Assembly (NCBI RefSeq): GCF_018070565.1
Contig: NZ_JAGPXL010000040.1
Span: 1 to 64,000 of the forward strand
Reading direction: 5' to 3'
DNA length: 64,000 nucleotides
Source: Streptomyces sp. B93
Lineage (GTDB): Bacteria; Actinomycetota; Actinomycetes; Streptomycetales; Streptomycetaceae
The notes beneath the pieces were generated by a model that did no database searches, was not told where the DNA came from, and worked only from the letters and a program-made list of their open reading frames with translations. This document shows, piece after piece, positions 42,470-51,450 of the stretch. The position numbers and the translations under genes are program-made. The stretch's first letter is position 1; each line of letters opens with the position of its first letter.

Positions 42470-42727
42470 TCAAGCGCCGCGACGGTGCCGTGAGGACTGG
42501 TCGTCCTCGTCCTCCTCGTCGTCGTCCTCATAGAGGTCGGCGTACCGGGAGTACAGGTCGTCGTCGTCATGCTCATCGTCTTCGAACCGCTCGCCGTTAG
42601 GCGGCGGCGGATTCGATGTCGATGCGCCCAGCTCTTCGGCCAGGCGTGAGAGATCAGTCCCACCGCTGTTGTACTTCAGCTGGCGGGCGACCTTCGTCTG
42701 CTTGGCCTTGGCCCGGCCGCGCCCCAT
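42470..42727 (-). CDS. DUF3073 family protein
   Basis: 85 residues. Basic N-terminus MGRGRAKAKQTKVARQLKY and a very acidic C-terminal half (DDEHDDDDLYSRYADLYEDD) are the DUF3073 pattern, conserved next to purM in actinobacteria. The charge split suggests nucleic-acid or ribosome binding, but function is unknown. Confidence 0.92.
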   Translation of the reverse strand: MGRGRAKAKQTKVARQLKYNSGGTDLSRLAEELGASTSNPPPPNGERFEDDEHDDDDLYSRYADLYEDDDEEDEDDQSSRHRRGA

Positions 42728-43042
42728 GGCTCGACCCCCTCAACGACGGGGCTCGACGGCCCCAGAGTCTTGACACGCGTTCATGGTCCGGAACGGGCTC
42801 TCCGTGGAGAGACCGGTCCGTAGGGCTTCCACGGTACCTGAGCCCGCGCCCATACGGTACGTCGCCCGCATGACGTGCCCGCGCCCAGAACCTGCGAGAC
42901 GCCCCGTTCTCGCTGGTCAGTGGCGATTTTAACCACTTCCCGACGGGCGACCCGCCGGTGGAAGTGAGAGTTCTCTCTAACTGCCCACCGGCAGGTACCG
43001 CCCAAACCTGCGAGCCCCTCGCGACGGCGCCCTGGCGGAACG
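42728..43042. other. Intergenic region between the DUF3073 gene and vdh
   Basis: 315 bp. It must hold the DUF3073 promoter and any vdh terminator. A short AT patch (cgattttaaccac, near 42930) and gagagttctctct are the only marked features; I find no convincing gene. Confidence 0.5.
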
Positions 43043-44146
43043 TCACCATCCGCGCTTGGCGGCGGCCTCGTGCATGCGCTGTTCGGCGATCCGATCGGCC
43101 GCCGCGGCGGGCGGGATCCCGTCCGACTTCGCACGTGCGAATATGGCCAGCGTGGTGTCGTAGATCTTTGAGGCCTTCATCTTGCAGCGGTCGAAGTCGA
43201 AGCCGTGCAGCTCGTCGGCGACCTGGATGACACCGCCCGCGTTCACCACGTAGTCCGGCGCGTAGAGGATCCCGCGGTCGGCGAGGTCCTTCTCCACGCC
43301 CGGGTGGGCGAGCTGGTTGTTGGCCGCGCCACAGACCACCTTGGCGGTCAGCACCGGCACGGAGTCGTCGTTCAGCGCCCCGCCCAGCGCGCAGGGGGCG
43401 TAGATGTCCAGGCCCTCGACGCGGATCAGCGCCTCGGTGTCGGCGACGGCGGTGACGCCCTCCGGGTGCCGGTCGAGGATTCGCTGTACGGCGGCCTCGC
43501 GCACGTCCGTGATGACGACCTCGGCGCCCTCCGCACGCAGGTGCTCCACGAGGTGGTGGCCGACCTTGCCGACGCCGGCGATGCCGACCTTGCGCCCGCG
43601 CAGCGACGGGTCGCCCCACAGGTGCTGGGCGGAGGCCCGCATGCCCTGGTAGACGCCGAAGGCGGTGAGTACGGAGGAGTCGCCCGCGCCGCCGTTCTCC
43701 GGCGAGCGCCCGGTCGTCCAGCGGCACTCGCGCGCCACGACGTCCATGTCCGCGACGTACGTACCGACATCGCACGCGGTGACGTAACGGCCGCCGAGTG
43801 AGGCCACGAAGCGGCCGTAGGCGAGCAGCAGCTCATCGGTCTTGATCGTCTCGGGGTCACCGATGATCACGGCCTTGCCGCCGCCGTGCTCGAGCCCGGC
43901 CATGGCGTTCTTGTACGACATCCCGCGCGCGAGGTTCAGCGCGTCGGCGACGGCCTCCGCCTCGGTCGCGTACGGGTAGAAACGGGTACCGCCGAGCGCG
44001 GGGCCCAGCGCGGTGGAGTGGATGGCGATGACGGCCTTCAGCCCACTGGCGCGATCCTGACAAAGCACGACTTGCTCATGACCGCCCTGGTCCGAGTGGA
44101 ACAGGGTGTGCAGTACATCAGCAGGTGCGCCGGTTACATCGGTCAC
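43043..44146 (-). CDS. vdh: Valine (branched-chain amino acid) dehydrogenase
   Basis: 367 residues. GPALGGTRFYPY, MSYKNAMAGLEHGGGKAVI (catalytic Lys), and the Rossmann GIAGVGKVGHHLVEHL identify the Glu/Leu/Phe/Val dehydrogenase family; position upstream of bldC matches Streptomyces vdh. It oxidatively deaminates valine, leucine and isoleucine to 2-oxoacids with NAD, feeding acyl-CoA precursors. GTG start with AGGAG eight bases upstream. Confidence 0.95.
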   Translation of the reverse strand: MTDVTGAPADVLHTLFHSDQGGHEQVVLCQDRASGLKAVIAIHSTALGPALGGTRFYPYATEAEAVADALNLARGMSYKNAMAGLEHGGGKAVIIGDPETIKTDELLLAYGRFVASLGGRYVTACDVGTYVADMDVVARECRWTTGRSPENGGAGDSSVLTAFGVYQGMRASAQHLWGDPSLRGRKVGIAGVGKVGHHLVEHLRAEGAEVVITDVREAAVQRILDRHPEGVTAVADTEALIRVEGLDIYAPCALGGALNDDSVPVLTAKVVCGAANNQLAHPGVEKDLADRGILYAPDYVVNAGGVIQVADELHGFDFDRCKMKASKIYDTTLAIFARAKSDGIPPAAAADRIAEQRMHEAAAKRGW

Positions 44147-44382
44147 GGTGGTGACTCCTGAGTAGTTGCGGCGGTTGTGGGGCGAGCGCTCCCGTATGGG
44201 TGGCGGGGGGCTCGTAGCAGGAGATTAGAGCCTGCTGTCGGGCCTGCGCCGCCCAGTGGTCCAGATCACCTCCGCACGGAGTACCAGCGCGACCGTCCGT
44301 GGGACGATTTGCAGGGATTTCCCGCTCGTTCCCGAGCGGTCCCGGCAGGTTTCCCCGGCGGTGGGCGGGGGAGGGAGCAGGC

Positions 44383-45240
44383 GTGCCCAAGGTGTCCTCG
44401 TTGATCGTGCCGTATGCGGCGTACCTGCGCGTGTACGAGCCACTGGCCGCCTTCCCGGAGCCCGAGCGCACTCACTGGGCACGTTACGCCCGCCGCCCCG
44501 ACCACCCCTCCTACCAGGACGAACTGCGCCGCTCGCTCACCGACTTGCTGCCCACTCCGCCCATCGCGGTGCCCGTGCACGAGTCCGGCGAGGCCTTCGT
44601 CCTCGACCTCGACGGCGTCACCTACGTCTGCCCCTGGCGCACCCGGCTGCGCGGCTGGCAGGCCCTGGGCGACCTCGCCGAGGACTTCCCCGCCTCCGTC
44701 CTCGACACCGTGCTGCCCCCGGTGGTGCGCCGCCAGGCCGTCCAGGACTACGAGCGCTGGCTGGCCGACAACCCCGACGCCCGCCCCTGGATCCGCACGG
44801 CGACCTGGCAGGTCCCGCTGAACTGGTTCGTCCTCGTCGCCGACGAGGAGCGGGAGTACGACAAGGGGTCCGCGGACGCCGACGACGAGCCGCCGGTGCC
44901 CGTGCTGCGCTACCGCACCCCCATGGTCCAGGCCCGGCGCAGGGTCGCACGCGGGCTGCGGGCGCTGCGGGAGGCCGTCGACGAGGGCCCGCTGATCGAC
45001 GGTCTGGTGGACGTGGGCCGCTGGCTGGAGGAGTTCCACCCGCGCTCGCTGGTGGAGGTGGACTACGGCGGCCTGGTGCACGCCCTGCCCGCCGGCGAGC
45101 TGGAGGGCGACCACTCGGCTGCCGACGTGGCCGAGGGCATCGAGGCGCTGCGCAACGGTGACGCGTCAAGGGCGGGCCGGGCCTACGGGCGGCTCGTGGA
45201 GCGCTGGCGGTCGGTCCGGGACCTGCGGTCCGCCAACTGA
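44383..45240 (+). CDS. Conserved actinobacterial protein of unknown function
   Basis: 285 residues from GTG (PKVSSLIVPYAAYLRVYEPL) with GGAGGGAG upstream. No signal peptide or membrane segment. Recognisable conserved stretches are LPTPPIAVPVHESGEAFVLD, WIRTATWQVPLNWFVLVADE and LVEVDYGGLVHAL. It lies between vdh and bldC as in other Streptomyces. I cannot assign a function. Confidence 0.85.
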   Translation: MPKVSSLIVPYAAYLRVYEPLAAFPEPERTHWARYARRPDHPSYQDELRRSLTDLLPTPPIAVPVHESGEAFVLDLDGVTYVCPWRTRLRGWQALGDLAEDFPASVLDTVLPPVVRRQAVQDYERWLADNPDARPWIRTATWQVPLNWFVLVADEEREYDKGSADADDEPPVPVLRYRTPMVQARRRVARGLRALREAVDEGPLIDGLVDVGRWLEEFHPRSLVEVDYGGLVHALPAGELEGDHSAADVAEGIEALRNGDASRAGRAYGRLVERWRSVRDLRSAN

Positions 45241-45489
45241 CGGGCCGGCAGCCCCGGTGATGTGATGTGCCGCACGTGACGCAGGTCACGGCCCAGACGG
45301 CTCAGGACAGAGTACGGTCTACCGCACTTCCCGGAGTTGACGGGACGTAGGGATCGATCCGGGCGTTTGTGTCAAGCGTGACAGACCGCACGTACACGGC
45401 TCTTGCGTCTCTTGCCTACCCTCGTGCCAAAATAGGACAAGGAGCCCGGGGAGGGCTCTGTCTCAGCATTGCACGCTTTGGGGGGTCTC

Positions 45490-45630
45490 GTGACTCCTGA
45501 TCGCCCTGTGACTGATCGTCACAGTGGCGTGACTGTCCGCTATGGCATGGTCCATCGGCTTCCGTCGGTGATGAACGCCTGGGGGGGCAATTCCATCGGT
45601 TTGGCCGACGCGGCTGGACAGATGGTGTAG
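45490..45630 (+). CDS. Possible small ORF, 46 aa, upstream of bldC
   Basis: GTG 45490 is preceded by TTTGGGGGG. The frame reads TPDRPVTDRHSGVTVRYG through WGGNSIGLADAAGQMV to TAG at 45628. Support is limited to the purine-rich site and an uninterrupted frame. It could be a leader peptide or nothing. Confidence 0.25.
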   Translation: MTPDRPVTDRHSGVTVRYGMVHRLPSVMNAWGGNSIGLADAAGQMV

Positions 45631-45725
45631 TTGTAGTGCCGAGGACAAGCCGTTCGTCCTATAACCGACTCGACTCGCGTCCGCCATTTCGGGCAACGCG
45701 GGTCAAGGTGCAGAATTTAGAGGAA

Positions 45726-45747
45726 AGAACCGAGAAGGTTCGGTTCT
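45726..45747 (+). promoter_or_regulatory. Inverted repeat directly before the bldC ribosome-binding site
   Basis: AGAACCGA-N6-TCGGTTCT, perfect 8-bp arms, ending 4 bp before GAGGAGG. It could be a protein operator or an RNA hairpin modulating translation. Confidence 0.6.
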
Positions 45748-45763
45748 CCCGAGGAGGCCGCTC

Positions 45764-45970
45764 ATGACCGCTCGCACCCCTGATGCCGAGCCGCTGCTGA
45801 CCCCGGCTGAGGTCGCCACCATGTTCCGCGTCGACCCGAAGACGGTCACGCGCTGGGCGAAGGCCGGCAAGCTCACGTCGATCCGCACGCTCGGCGGGCA
45901 CCGCCGCTACCGCGAGGCGGAGGTCCGCGCCCTGCTCGCGGGCATCCCGCAGCAGCGCAGCGAGGCCTGA
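45764..45970 (+). CDS. bldC: Developmental regulator BldC (MerR-like DNA-binding protein)
   Basis: 68 residues: LLTPAEVATMFRVDPKTVTRWAKAGKLTSI and LGGHRRYREAEVRALL form the winged-helix MerR-type head without a dimerisation tail, as in BldC. BldC binds direct repeats cooperatively and delays entry into development. Strong GAGGAGG ribosome-binding site. Confidence 0.98.
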   Translation: MTARTPDAEPLLTPAEVATMFRVDPKTVTRWAKAGKLTSIRTLGGHRRYREAEVRALLAGIPQQRSEA

Positions 45971-46474
45971 TCAGGCCCTAACGGGCTTGAACAGCCCTAA
46001 CGGGCCCGAACAACTGAATACCCGGGCAAAGCGGCAGGTCCCCCACCTGTCCGGACGTCCGGAACCACAGCTCCAAGCGACGCGGGCTCTGCCCCAACAG
46101 GGCCCACGCCCACATGTGTAGAGCAAGTGACAGGGTGCGTCGTCGATCGCGCTGGACTCCGCCGGGTCCAGCGCGATCTTTTTTGTGCCCCCGTGGTGGG
46201 TTGTCCGGGGTGCCGGACGGTGCCCTGTGAGCGGCCTTGTCGGAGTCTGGTCGGAGTCTGGCGGAGGTCTTGGAGTCGGCTCTCAGGCTGGTGCAATTGC
46301 ACATATTAAATTGACCAGTTGTAGGTGGGCCGTAAGTACCGCGGCTTTGAAAACTTATGCGGTGACTCCCGTCACATGCCACGGTACTTGTTGCCTCTGG
46401 CGTATGTGCGCTAATGGAGCCTGACGTTCCGGCGCGTGGCGTCATCCGCCGCCGTACACAAGGGTGTTGGGAGG
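45971..46474. other. Intergenic region downstream of bldC
   Basis: 504 bp. Two GCCC-TAAC-GGGC mini-hairpins follow the bldC stop; a very strong intrinsic terminator stands at 46145-46184; then repeats of tcggagtctgg and an AT-rich stretch (gcaattgcacatattaaatt, near 46300). No gene is convincing. An unannotated small RNA ending at the terminator is possible. Confidence 0.6.
46145..46184 (+). terminator. Strong intrinsic terminator with U-tract
   Basis: 13-bp perfect stem gatcgcgctggac / gtccagcgcgatc followed by six Ts, unusual for this GC-rich genome. It lies 175 bp past the bldC stop, too far to be an obvious bldC terminator. Confidence 0.85.
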
Positions 46475-46675
46475 TCAGGCGGTCGCGGCGGGGTGCTCCG
46501 GCTCGGCGCGCCCGTCGTCCGGCTCGTCCTCCGACGGGCGGGGCGGAGTCTCCATCGCCAGCCGCAGGAGCTGATGACAGATCGGACAGTGCCGGGTCAG
46601 ATGCCGGTACGACGAGGCGGCCGACAGATGCGCGCGGAGCAGCGCCCGCGTCTCGTGCCTGACCGATGCCGCCAT
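46475..46675 (-). CDS. DUF6274 family small protein
   Basis: 66 residues, start MAASVRHETRALLRAHLSAA, then HLTRHCPICHQLLRLAME with a CPIC knuckle resembling half a zinc site, and an acidic Pro/Glu tail. GGAGGTGGGT precedes the ATG. From memory this is the DUF6274 pattern of Streptomyces. Function is unknown. Confidence 0.8.
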   Translation of the reverse strand: MAASVRHETRALLRAHLSAASSYRHLTRHCPICHQLLRLAMETPPRPSEDEPDDGRAEPEHPAATA

Positions 46676-46784
46676 ACCCACCTCCAGGAGCCCCAGCGGG
46701 CACGCTGCCCCTGTTCCCTGGGTACCGAGCGAATGTGACGCCGTCAAGGCCGGATACGGGCCGTCAGGGCCGCACGCGGACAAG

Positions 46785-46820
46785 CGGAGGAGCCCGGGTC
46801 CGAAGACCCGGGCTCCTCCG
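46785..46820. terminator. 16-bp hairpin near tRNA-Asp
   Basis: Perfect stem cggaggagcccgggtc / gacccgggctcctccg, CGAA loop. Second of two hairpins beyond the tRNA-Asp 3' end. Confidence 0.65.
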
Positions 46821-46827
46821 CTGCACG

Positions 46828-46864
46828 ACGAAGGCCCGCGCCCTTCACGGGCGCGGGCCTTCGT
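46828..46864 (-). terminator. Terminator of tRNA-Asp copy 1
   Basis: Perfect 16-bp stem acgaaggcccgcgccc / gggcgcgggccttcgt, 12 bp past the tRNA 3' end. Confidence 0.7.
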
Positions 46865-46875
46865 CGATTCTCTTG

Positions 46876-46950
46876 CGGTCCTGACGGGATTTGAACCCGC
46901 GGCCTCCACCTTGACAGGGTGGCGAGCACTCCAAACTGCTCCACAGGACC
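46876..46950 (-). tRNA. tRNA-Asp (anticodon GTC), copy 1
   Basis: 75 nt, acceptor GGTCCTG/CAGGACC, discriminator G, anticodon loop CTGTCAA giving GTC, T arm GGGTTCAAATCCC. Identical to 51186-51260. Confidence 0.95.
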
Positions 46951-47044
46951 AGGTTTCGCGGCGCCATTCGTGCGTTGCGCTGCGAGAAGAGACTGTACAG
47001 GAGGGTGGCCACCCTGGTCGAACTCACCCAGGGTGCGGGGAGCG

Positions 47045-50000
47045 TTACGGGACAGCCGCGTCGATCGCCTTCACGATCCGCTTGTCCGAGACGGGGTACG
47101 CCGTACCGAGGGCGTGGGCGAAGTAGCTGACCCGCAGCTCCTCGATCATCCAGCGGATGTCCCGCACCGACGACGGCACCGGACGCCCCTGCGGCAGCTG
47201 CTCCAGCAGCCAGGCGTACTCGTCCTGCATCTCATGGACCTTCTGCATACGCGTCGTGTCCCGCTGGACGTTGGTCGGCATCTGCTGGAGGCGCCGGTCG
47301 GCGGCCACCAGATAGCGCATCAGGTCCGGCAGCCGCCGCAGCCCGGTCTCCGTGACGAACCCCGGCTTCACCAGCGCGTCCAGCTGCCTGCGAACGTCCG
47401 TCAGGTTCGGCAGCAGCGCGGGGCTCCGTACGCCCTTCAGACGGCGCTCACAGGCCTGCCAGGCGGCGAGGACCTGCTGCACCTGGGCCACCGTACGGAC
47501 CGTCGTGTCGACGATCTCGGCGCGGACCTTGTCGTACAGCTTCCGGTAGGACTCCTCGTCCCACACCGGCCCCCCGAAGTCGGCGATCAGCTTGTCCGCG
47601 GCGGCCATGGCGCAGTCCTCGAAGAGGGCCTGCACCGAGCCGTGCGGATTGGCGGACAGCGCGAGCTTCTGCGGGTTGGTCAGCCGGTCGCTGGCGAACT
47701 TCGCCGGGTTGACCGGGATGTTGCGCAGGACCAGCCGCCGCGTCCCCCGCCACATCGCCTCCGCCTGCTCGGCCTCGGTGTCGAAGAGGCGTACGGAGAC
47801 GGTGTCACCGTCGTCGACGAGCGCCGGGTAGGCCTTCACGGGCTGTCCGGCCCTGCGGGTCTCGAAGACGCGTTCGAGGGTGCCGATGGTCCAGTCGGTG
47901 AGGCCCTGGCGCTCCAGCGACGGCCCGCCCTGCCGCTCGGCGGTCGCCGCGGCGGCCCGCGACAGCGCCTGCCGCGCCTTCGGCTTCAGCCGGAGCCTGA
48001 GCGTCTCCAGGTCCTTGTCCTCGGCCAGCTTGCGGCGCCGCTCGTCGACGATCCGGAACGTGATCCGGAGGTGCTCGGGCACCTTGGCCCAGTCGAAGTC
48101 CTCGGCGTCGAAGGGCACGCCGACCATCTGCTTCAGCTCACGGGCCATGGTGACGGTCAGCGGCTCCTGGAGGGGCACCGCCCGGTCGAGGAACCGCTGG
48201 GCGAAGTTCGGCGCCGGCACGTAGTTGCGGCGGATCGGCTTCGGCAGGGAGCGGATCAGCTCGGTGACCAGTTCCGCCCGCAAACCGGGGATCTGCCAGT
48301 CGAAGCCCTCGTCGGTGACCTGGTTGAGCACCTGGAGCGGGATGTGCACGGTGACACCGTCGGCGTCCGCGCCCGGCTCGAACTGGTATGTCACCCGGAA
48401 CTTGAGGTCGCCCTGCCGCCAGGTGTCCGGGTAGTCGGCCTTGGTGACCGCCTCCGCCGACTCCCGGATCAGCATCTCCCGCTCGAAGTCGAGGTAGTCC
48501 GGCTGCTCGTGCCGCTTGCGCTTCCACCAGGAGTCGAAGTGGGCGCCGGAGACGACGTGTTCGGGGACCCGCTGGTCGTAGAAGTCGTACAGCGTCTCGT
48601 CGTCGACGACGATGTCCCGGCGGCGCGCCCGGTGCTCCAGCTCCTCGACCTCGCTGAGGAGTCTGCGGTTGTCGGCGAAGAACTTGTGGTGCGTGCGCCA
48701 GTCGCCCTCCACCAGGGCGTTGCGGATGAACAGCTCCCGGCTGACCTCGGGGTCGATCCGGCCGTAGTTGACCTTGCGCTGGGCGATGATCGGGATGCCG
48801 TAGAGCGTGACCTTCTCGTACGCCATCACGGCCGCCTGGTCCTTCTCCCAGTGCGGCTCGCTGTAGGTGCGCTTGATGAGGTGCTGGGCGAGGGGTTCCA
48901 CCCACTCCGGCTCGATCTTCGCGTTGACACGGGCCCAGAGACGGGAGGTCTCCACCAGCTCCGCCGACATCACGAACCGCGGCGGCTTCTTGAACAGGGC
49001 CGAGCCGGGGAAGATCGCGAACTTGGCGTTGCGGGCGCCGAGGTAGTCGTTCTTGTTGCCGTCCTTCACGTCCTTCATGCCGATGTGCGAGAGCAGACCG
49101 GCGAGGAGGGAGACATGGACGCGGTCGGCGGGGGCGTCGTCCTCGTTGAGGTGGATGCCCATCTGCTTGGCGACCGTGCGCAGCTGTGTGTAGATGTCCT
49201 GCCATTCGCGGATGCGCAGGAAGTTCAGGTACTCCTGCTTGCACATCCGCCGGAAGGTGGACGAGCCGCGCTCCTTCTGCTGTTCGCGCACGTACCGCCA
49301 GAGGTTGAGGAAGGCGAGGAAGTCGCTGGTCTCGTCCTTGAAGCGGGCGTGCTGCTGGTCGGCCTGGGTCTGTTTGTCGGCGGGGCGCTCGCGCGGGTCC
49401 TGGATGGACAGCGCGGCGGCTATGACCATGACCTCGCGGACGCAGCCGTTGCGGTCGGCCTCCAGGACCATGCGGGCCAGCCGCGGGTCGACCGGCAGCT
49501 GGGCCAGCTTGCGCCCGGTGTCGGTGAGCCGCTTGCGCGGGTCCTTCTGCGCCGGGTCCAGGGCGCCCAGCTCCTGGAGCAGCTGCACGCCGTCGCGGAT
49601 GTTGCGGTGGTCCGGCGGGTCGATGAAGGGGAACTTCTCGATGTCGCCGAGCCCGGCCGCGGTCATCTGGAGGATGACGGAGGCGAGGTTGGTCCGCAGG
49701 ATCTCCGCGTCCGTGAACTCCGGCCGGGCGACGAAGTCGTCCTCGGAGTACAGCCGGATGCAGATGCCGTCGCTGGTCCGCCCGCAGCGGCCCTTGCGCT
49801 GGTTGGCGCTGGCCTGCGAGACCGGCTCGATGGGCAGCCGCTGCACCTTGGTGCGGTGGCTGTAGCGGCTGATCCGGGCGAAGCCGGGGTCGATGACGTA
49901 CTTGATGCCCGGCACGGTCAGCGAGGTCTCGGCGACGTTGGTCGCCAGAACGATCCTGCGGCCGGTGTGCGGCTGGAAGACGCGGTGCTGCTCGGCGTGC

Positions 50001-50989
50001 GAGAGCCGCGCGTACAGCGGCAGCACCTCGGTGAACCGGAACTTCTTCTTGGTCAGCGCGTCGGCGGTGTCACGGATCTCCCGCTCCCCGGAGAGGAAGA
50101 CGAGGATGTCACCCGGCCCTTCCGCCTGGAGTTCCTCGACGGCGTCGACGATGGCGGTGATCTGATCCCGGTCGGCGTCGTCCCCGTCTTCCTCCAGCAG
50201 CGGCCGGTACCGCACCTCCACGGGGTACGTCCGCCCGCTGACCTCGATGATCGGCGCGTCGGCGAAGTGCCGCGAGAACCGCTCGGGATCGATGGTCGCG
50301 GAGGTGATGACGACCTTGAGATCCGGCCGCTTGGGCAGCAGCTGCGCCAGATACCCGAGCAGGAAGTCGATGTTCAGGGACCGCTCATGGGCCTCGTCGA
50401 TGATGATCGTGTCGTAGGCGCGCAGCTCGCGGTCGGTCTGGATCTCGGCGAGCAGGATGCCGTCCGTCATCAGCTTGATGAAGGTGGCGTCCGGGTTCAC
50501 CTGGTCGGTGAACCGCACCTTCCAGCCGACGGCCTCCCCGAGCGGCGTCCGCAGCTCCTCCGCCACCCGCTCGGCGACGGTCCGGGCGGCGATCCGGCGT
50601 GGCTGGGTGTGTCCGATCATGCCGCGCACGCCGCGTCCCAGCTCCAGACAGATCTTCGGGATCTGTGTGGTCTTGCCGGACCCGGTCTCACCGGCGACGA
50701 TCACCACCTGGTGGTCGCGGATGGCCTCGGCGATCGCGTCCTTCTTCTGGCTGACCGGCAGCTGCTCGGGATAGGAGACGGCGGGCACGCGCGCCCGCCG
50801 CTTGTCCATCCGTGCCCCGGCCTTGTCGACCTCGGCCTCGATCTCGGCGAGCACGGCGGCCCGTGCTTCCGGCTTACGGATCTTCCGGGCACCCTCCAGC
50901 CTGCGTCCGAGCCGGTGCGCATCACGCAGCGACAGCTCGGACAGACGGGGGGCGAGGGCGCCGAGGGCGGGGGCAGGGTGCGTAGACAT
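47045..50989 (-). CDS. hrpA: ATP-dependent RNA helicase HrpA
   Basis: 1314 residues, the usual HrpA length. DEAH-box motifs: GETGSGKT (100-107), TQPRRIAA, DEAH (198-201), SAT (230-232), then TNVAETSLTVPGIKYVID and QRKGRCGR. HA2/OB-fold region and the long HrpA-specific C-terminal domain follow. It has roles in mRNA processing or ribosome rescue in other bacteria. Flanked on both sides by identical tRNA-Asp genes. ATG 50989. Confidence 0.96.
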   Translation of the reverse strand: MSTHPAPALGALAPRLSELSLRDAHRLGRRLEGARKIRKPEARAAVLAEIEAEVDKAGARMDKRRARVPAVSYPEQLPVSQKKDAIAEAIRDHQVVIVAGETGSGKTTQIPKICLELGRGVRGMIGHTQPRRIAARTVAERVAEELRTPLGEAVGWKVRFTDQVNPDATFIKLMTDGILLAEIQTDRELRAYDTIIIDEAHERSLNIDFLLGYLAQLLPKRPDLKVVITSATIDPERFSRHFADAPIIEVSGRTYPVEVRYRPLLEEDGDDADRDQITAIVDAVEELQAEGPGDILVFLSGEREIRDTADALTKKKFRFTEVLPLYARLSHAEQHRVFQPHTGRRIVLATNVAETSLTVPGIKYVIDPGFARISRYSHRTKVQRLPIEPVSQASANQRKGRCGRTSDGICIRLYSEDDFVARPEFTDAEILRTNLASVILQMTAAGLGDIEKFPFIDPPDHRNIRDGVQLLQELGALDPAQKDPRKRLTDTGRKLAQLPVDPRLARMVLEADRNGCVREVMVIAAALSIQDPRERPADKQTQADQQHARFKDETSDFLAFLNLWRYVREQQKERGSSTFRRMCKQEYLNFLRIREWQDIYTQLRTVAKQMGIHLNEDDAPADRVHVSLLAGLLSHIGMKDVKDGNKNDYLGARNAKFAIFPGSALFKKPPRFVMSAELVETSRLWARVNAKIEPEWVEPLAQHLIKRTYSEPHWEKDQAAVMAYEKVTLYGIPIIAQRKVNYGRIDPEVSRELFIRNALVEGDWRTHHKFFADNRRLLSEVEELEHRARRRDIVVDDETLYDFYDQRVPEHVVSGAHFDSWWKRKRHEQPDYLDFEREMLIRESAEAVTKADYPDTWRQGDLKFRVTYQFEPGADADGVTVHIPLQVLNQVTDEGFDWQIPGLRAELVTELIRSLPKPIRRNYVPAPNFAQRFLDRAVPLQEPLTVTMARELKQMVGVPFDAEDFDWAKVPEHLRITFRIVDERRRKLAEDKDLETLRLRLKPKARQALSRAAAATAERQGGPSLERQGLTDWTIGTLERVFETRRAGQPVKAYPALVDDGDTVSVRLFDTEAEQAEAMWRGTRRLVLRNIPVNPAKFASDRLTNPQKLALSANPHGSVQALFEDCAMAAADKLIADFGGPVWDEESYRKLYDKVRAEIVDTTVRTVAQVQQVLAAWQACERRLKGVRSPALLPNLTDVRRQLDALVKPGFVTETGLRRLPDLMRYLVAADRRLQQMPTNVQRDTTRMQKVHEMQDEYAWLLEQLPQGRPVPSSVRDIRWMIEELRVSYFAHALGTAYPVSDKRIVKAIDAAVP

Positions 50990-51051
50990 ACGGGTTCCAG
51001 GATCTCATCCCAGCGAAAAACGTGGCTAACGCTTTTGCGGCGGCACGCCAA

Positions 51052-51080
51052 AGCCCCCGTCGATGATCTCGACGGGGGCT
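51052..51080 (-). terminator. Terminator after tRNA-Phe
   Basis: 12-bp stem agcccccgtcga / tcgacgggggct, 4 bp beyond the tRNA-Phe CCA. Confidence 0.75.
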
Positions 51081-51084
51081 GCGG

Positions 51085-51161
51085 TGGTGGCTGGGGCCGG
51101 GGTCGAACCGGCGACCTATCGCTTTTCAGGCGATCGCTCGTACCAACTGAGCTACCCAGCC
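51085..51161 (-). tRNA. tRNA-Phe (anticodon GAA)
   Basis: 77 nt with encoded CCA. GGCTGGG pairs with CCCAGCC, anticodon loop CTGAAAA gives GAA, T arm CCGGTTCGACCCCGG. First of three minus-strand tRNAs (order of transcription Glu, Asp, Phe). Confidence 0.95.
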
Positions 51162-51185
51162 ACGAGGTTTCACGTGAAACCTCAG

Positions 51186-51260
51186 CGGTCCTGACGGGAT
51201 TTGAACCCGCGGCCTCCACCTTGACAGGGTGGCGAGCACTCCAAACTGCTCCACAGGACC
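51186..51260 (-). tRNA. tRNA-Asp (anticodon GTC), copy 2
   Basis: Identical to 46876-46950; the shared identity extends to 77 bp including one base on each side. Confidence 0.95.
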
Positions 51261-51297
51261 AAGCGTGATGTACGACAGTGTCGCACACCGTACTGCG

Positions 51298-51370
51298 TGC
51301 CCCCAACGGGATTCGAACCCGTGCTACCGCCTTGAAAGGGCGGCGTCCTAGGCCGCTAGACGATGAGGGC
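51298..51370 (-). tRNA. tRNA-Glu (anticodon TTC)
   Basis: 73 nt, GCCCTCA pairs with TGGGGGC (one G-U), anticodon loop CTTTCAA gives TTC, T arm CGGGTTCGAATCCCG. Upstream-most gene of the tRNA cluster. Confidence 0.94.
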
Positions 51371-51450
51371 TATCGGCCCGCCTGGGCGCTTCTCAGCGCG
51401 TCGGGGACGTGAGAAGCATATGGGATGGCGGGAGGTATCGCCAAAACGGT

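Larger units (their letters stand above)
45241..45763. other. Long upstream region of bldC
   Basis: 523 bp containing a possible small ORF (45490-45630), several short inverted repeats (gtgactgatcgtcac near 45510) and the 5' hairpin described separately. The bldC promoter must lie here. No other gene is seen. Confidence 0.6.

Noticed and set aside
45978..46703. 241-codon minus-strand frame downstream of bldC
   Set aside because: Runs through the intrinsic terminator and an AT-rich spacer, has no ribosome-binding site, and conflicts with the better-supported DUF6274 gene.
46919..51268. 1449-codon plus-strand open frame across hrpA
   Set aside because: It is antisense to HrpA, whose motifs are complete. 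High G+C leaves long spurious frames and this one runs through two tRNA genes.
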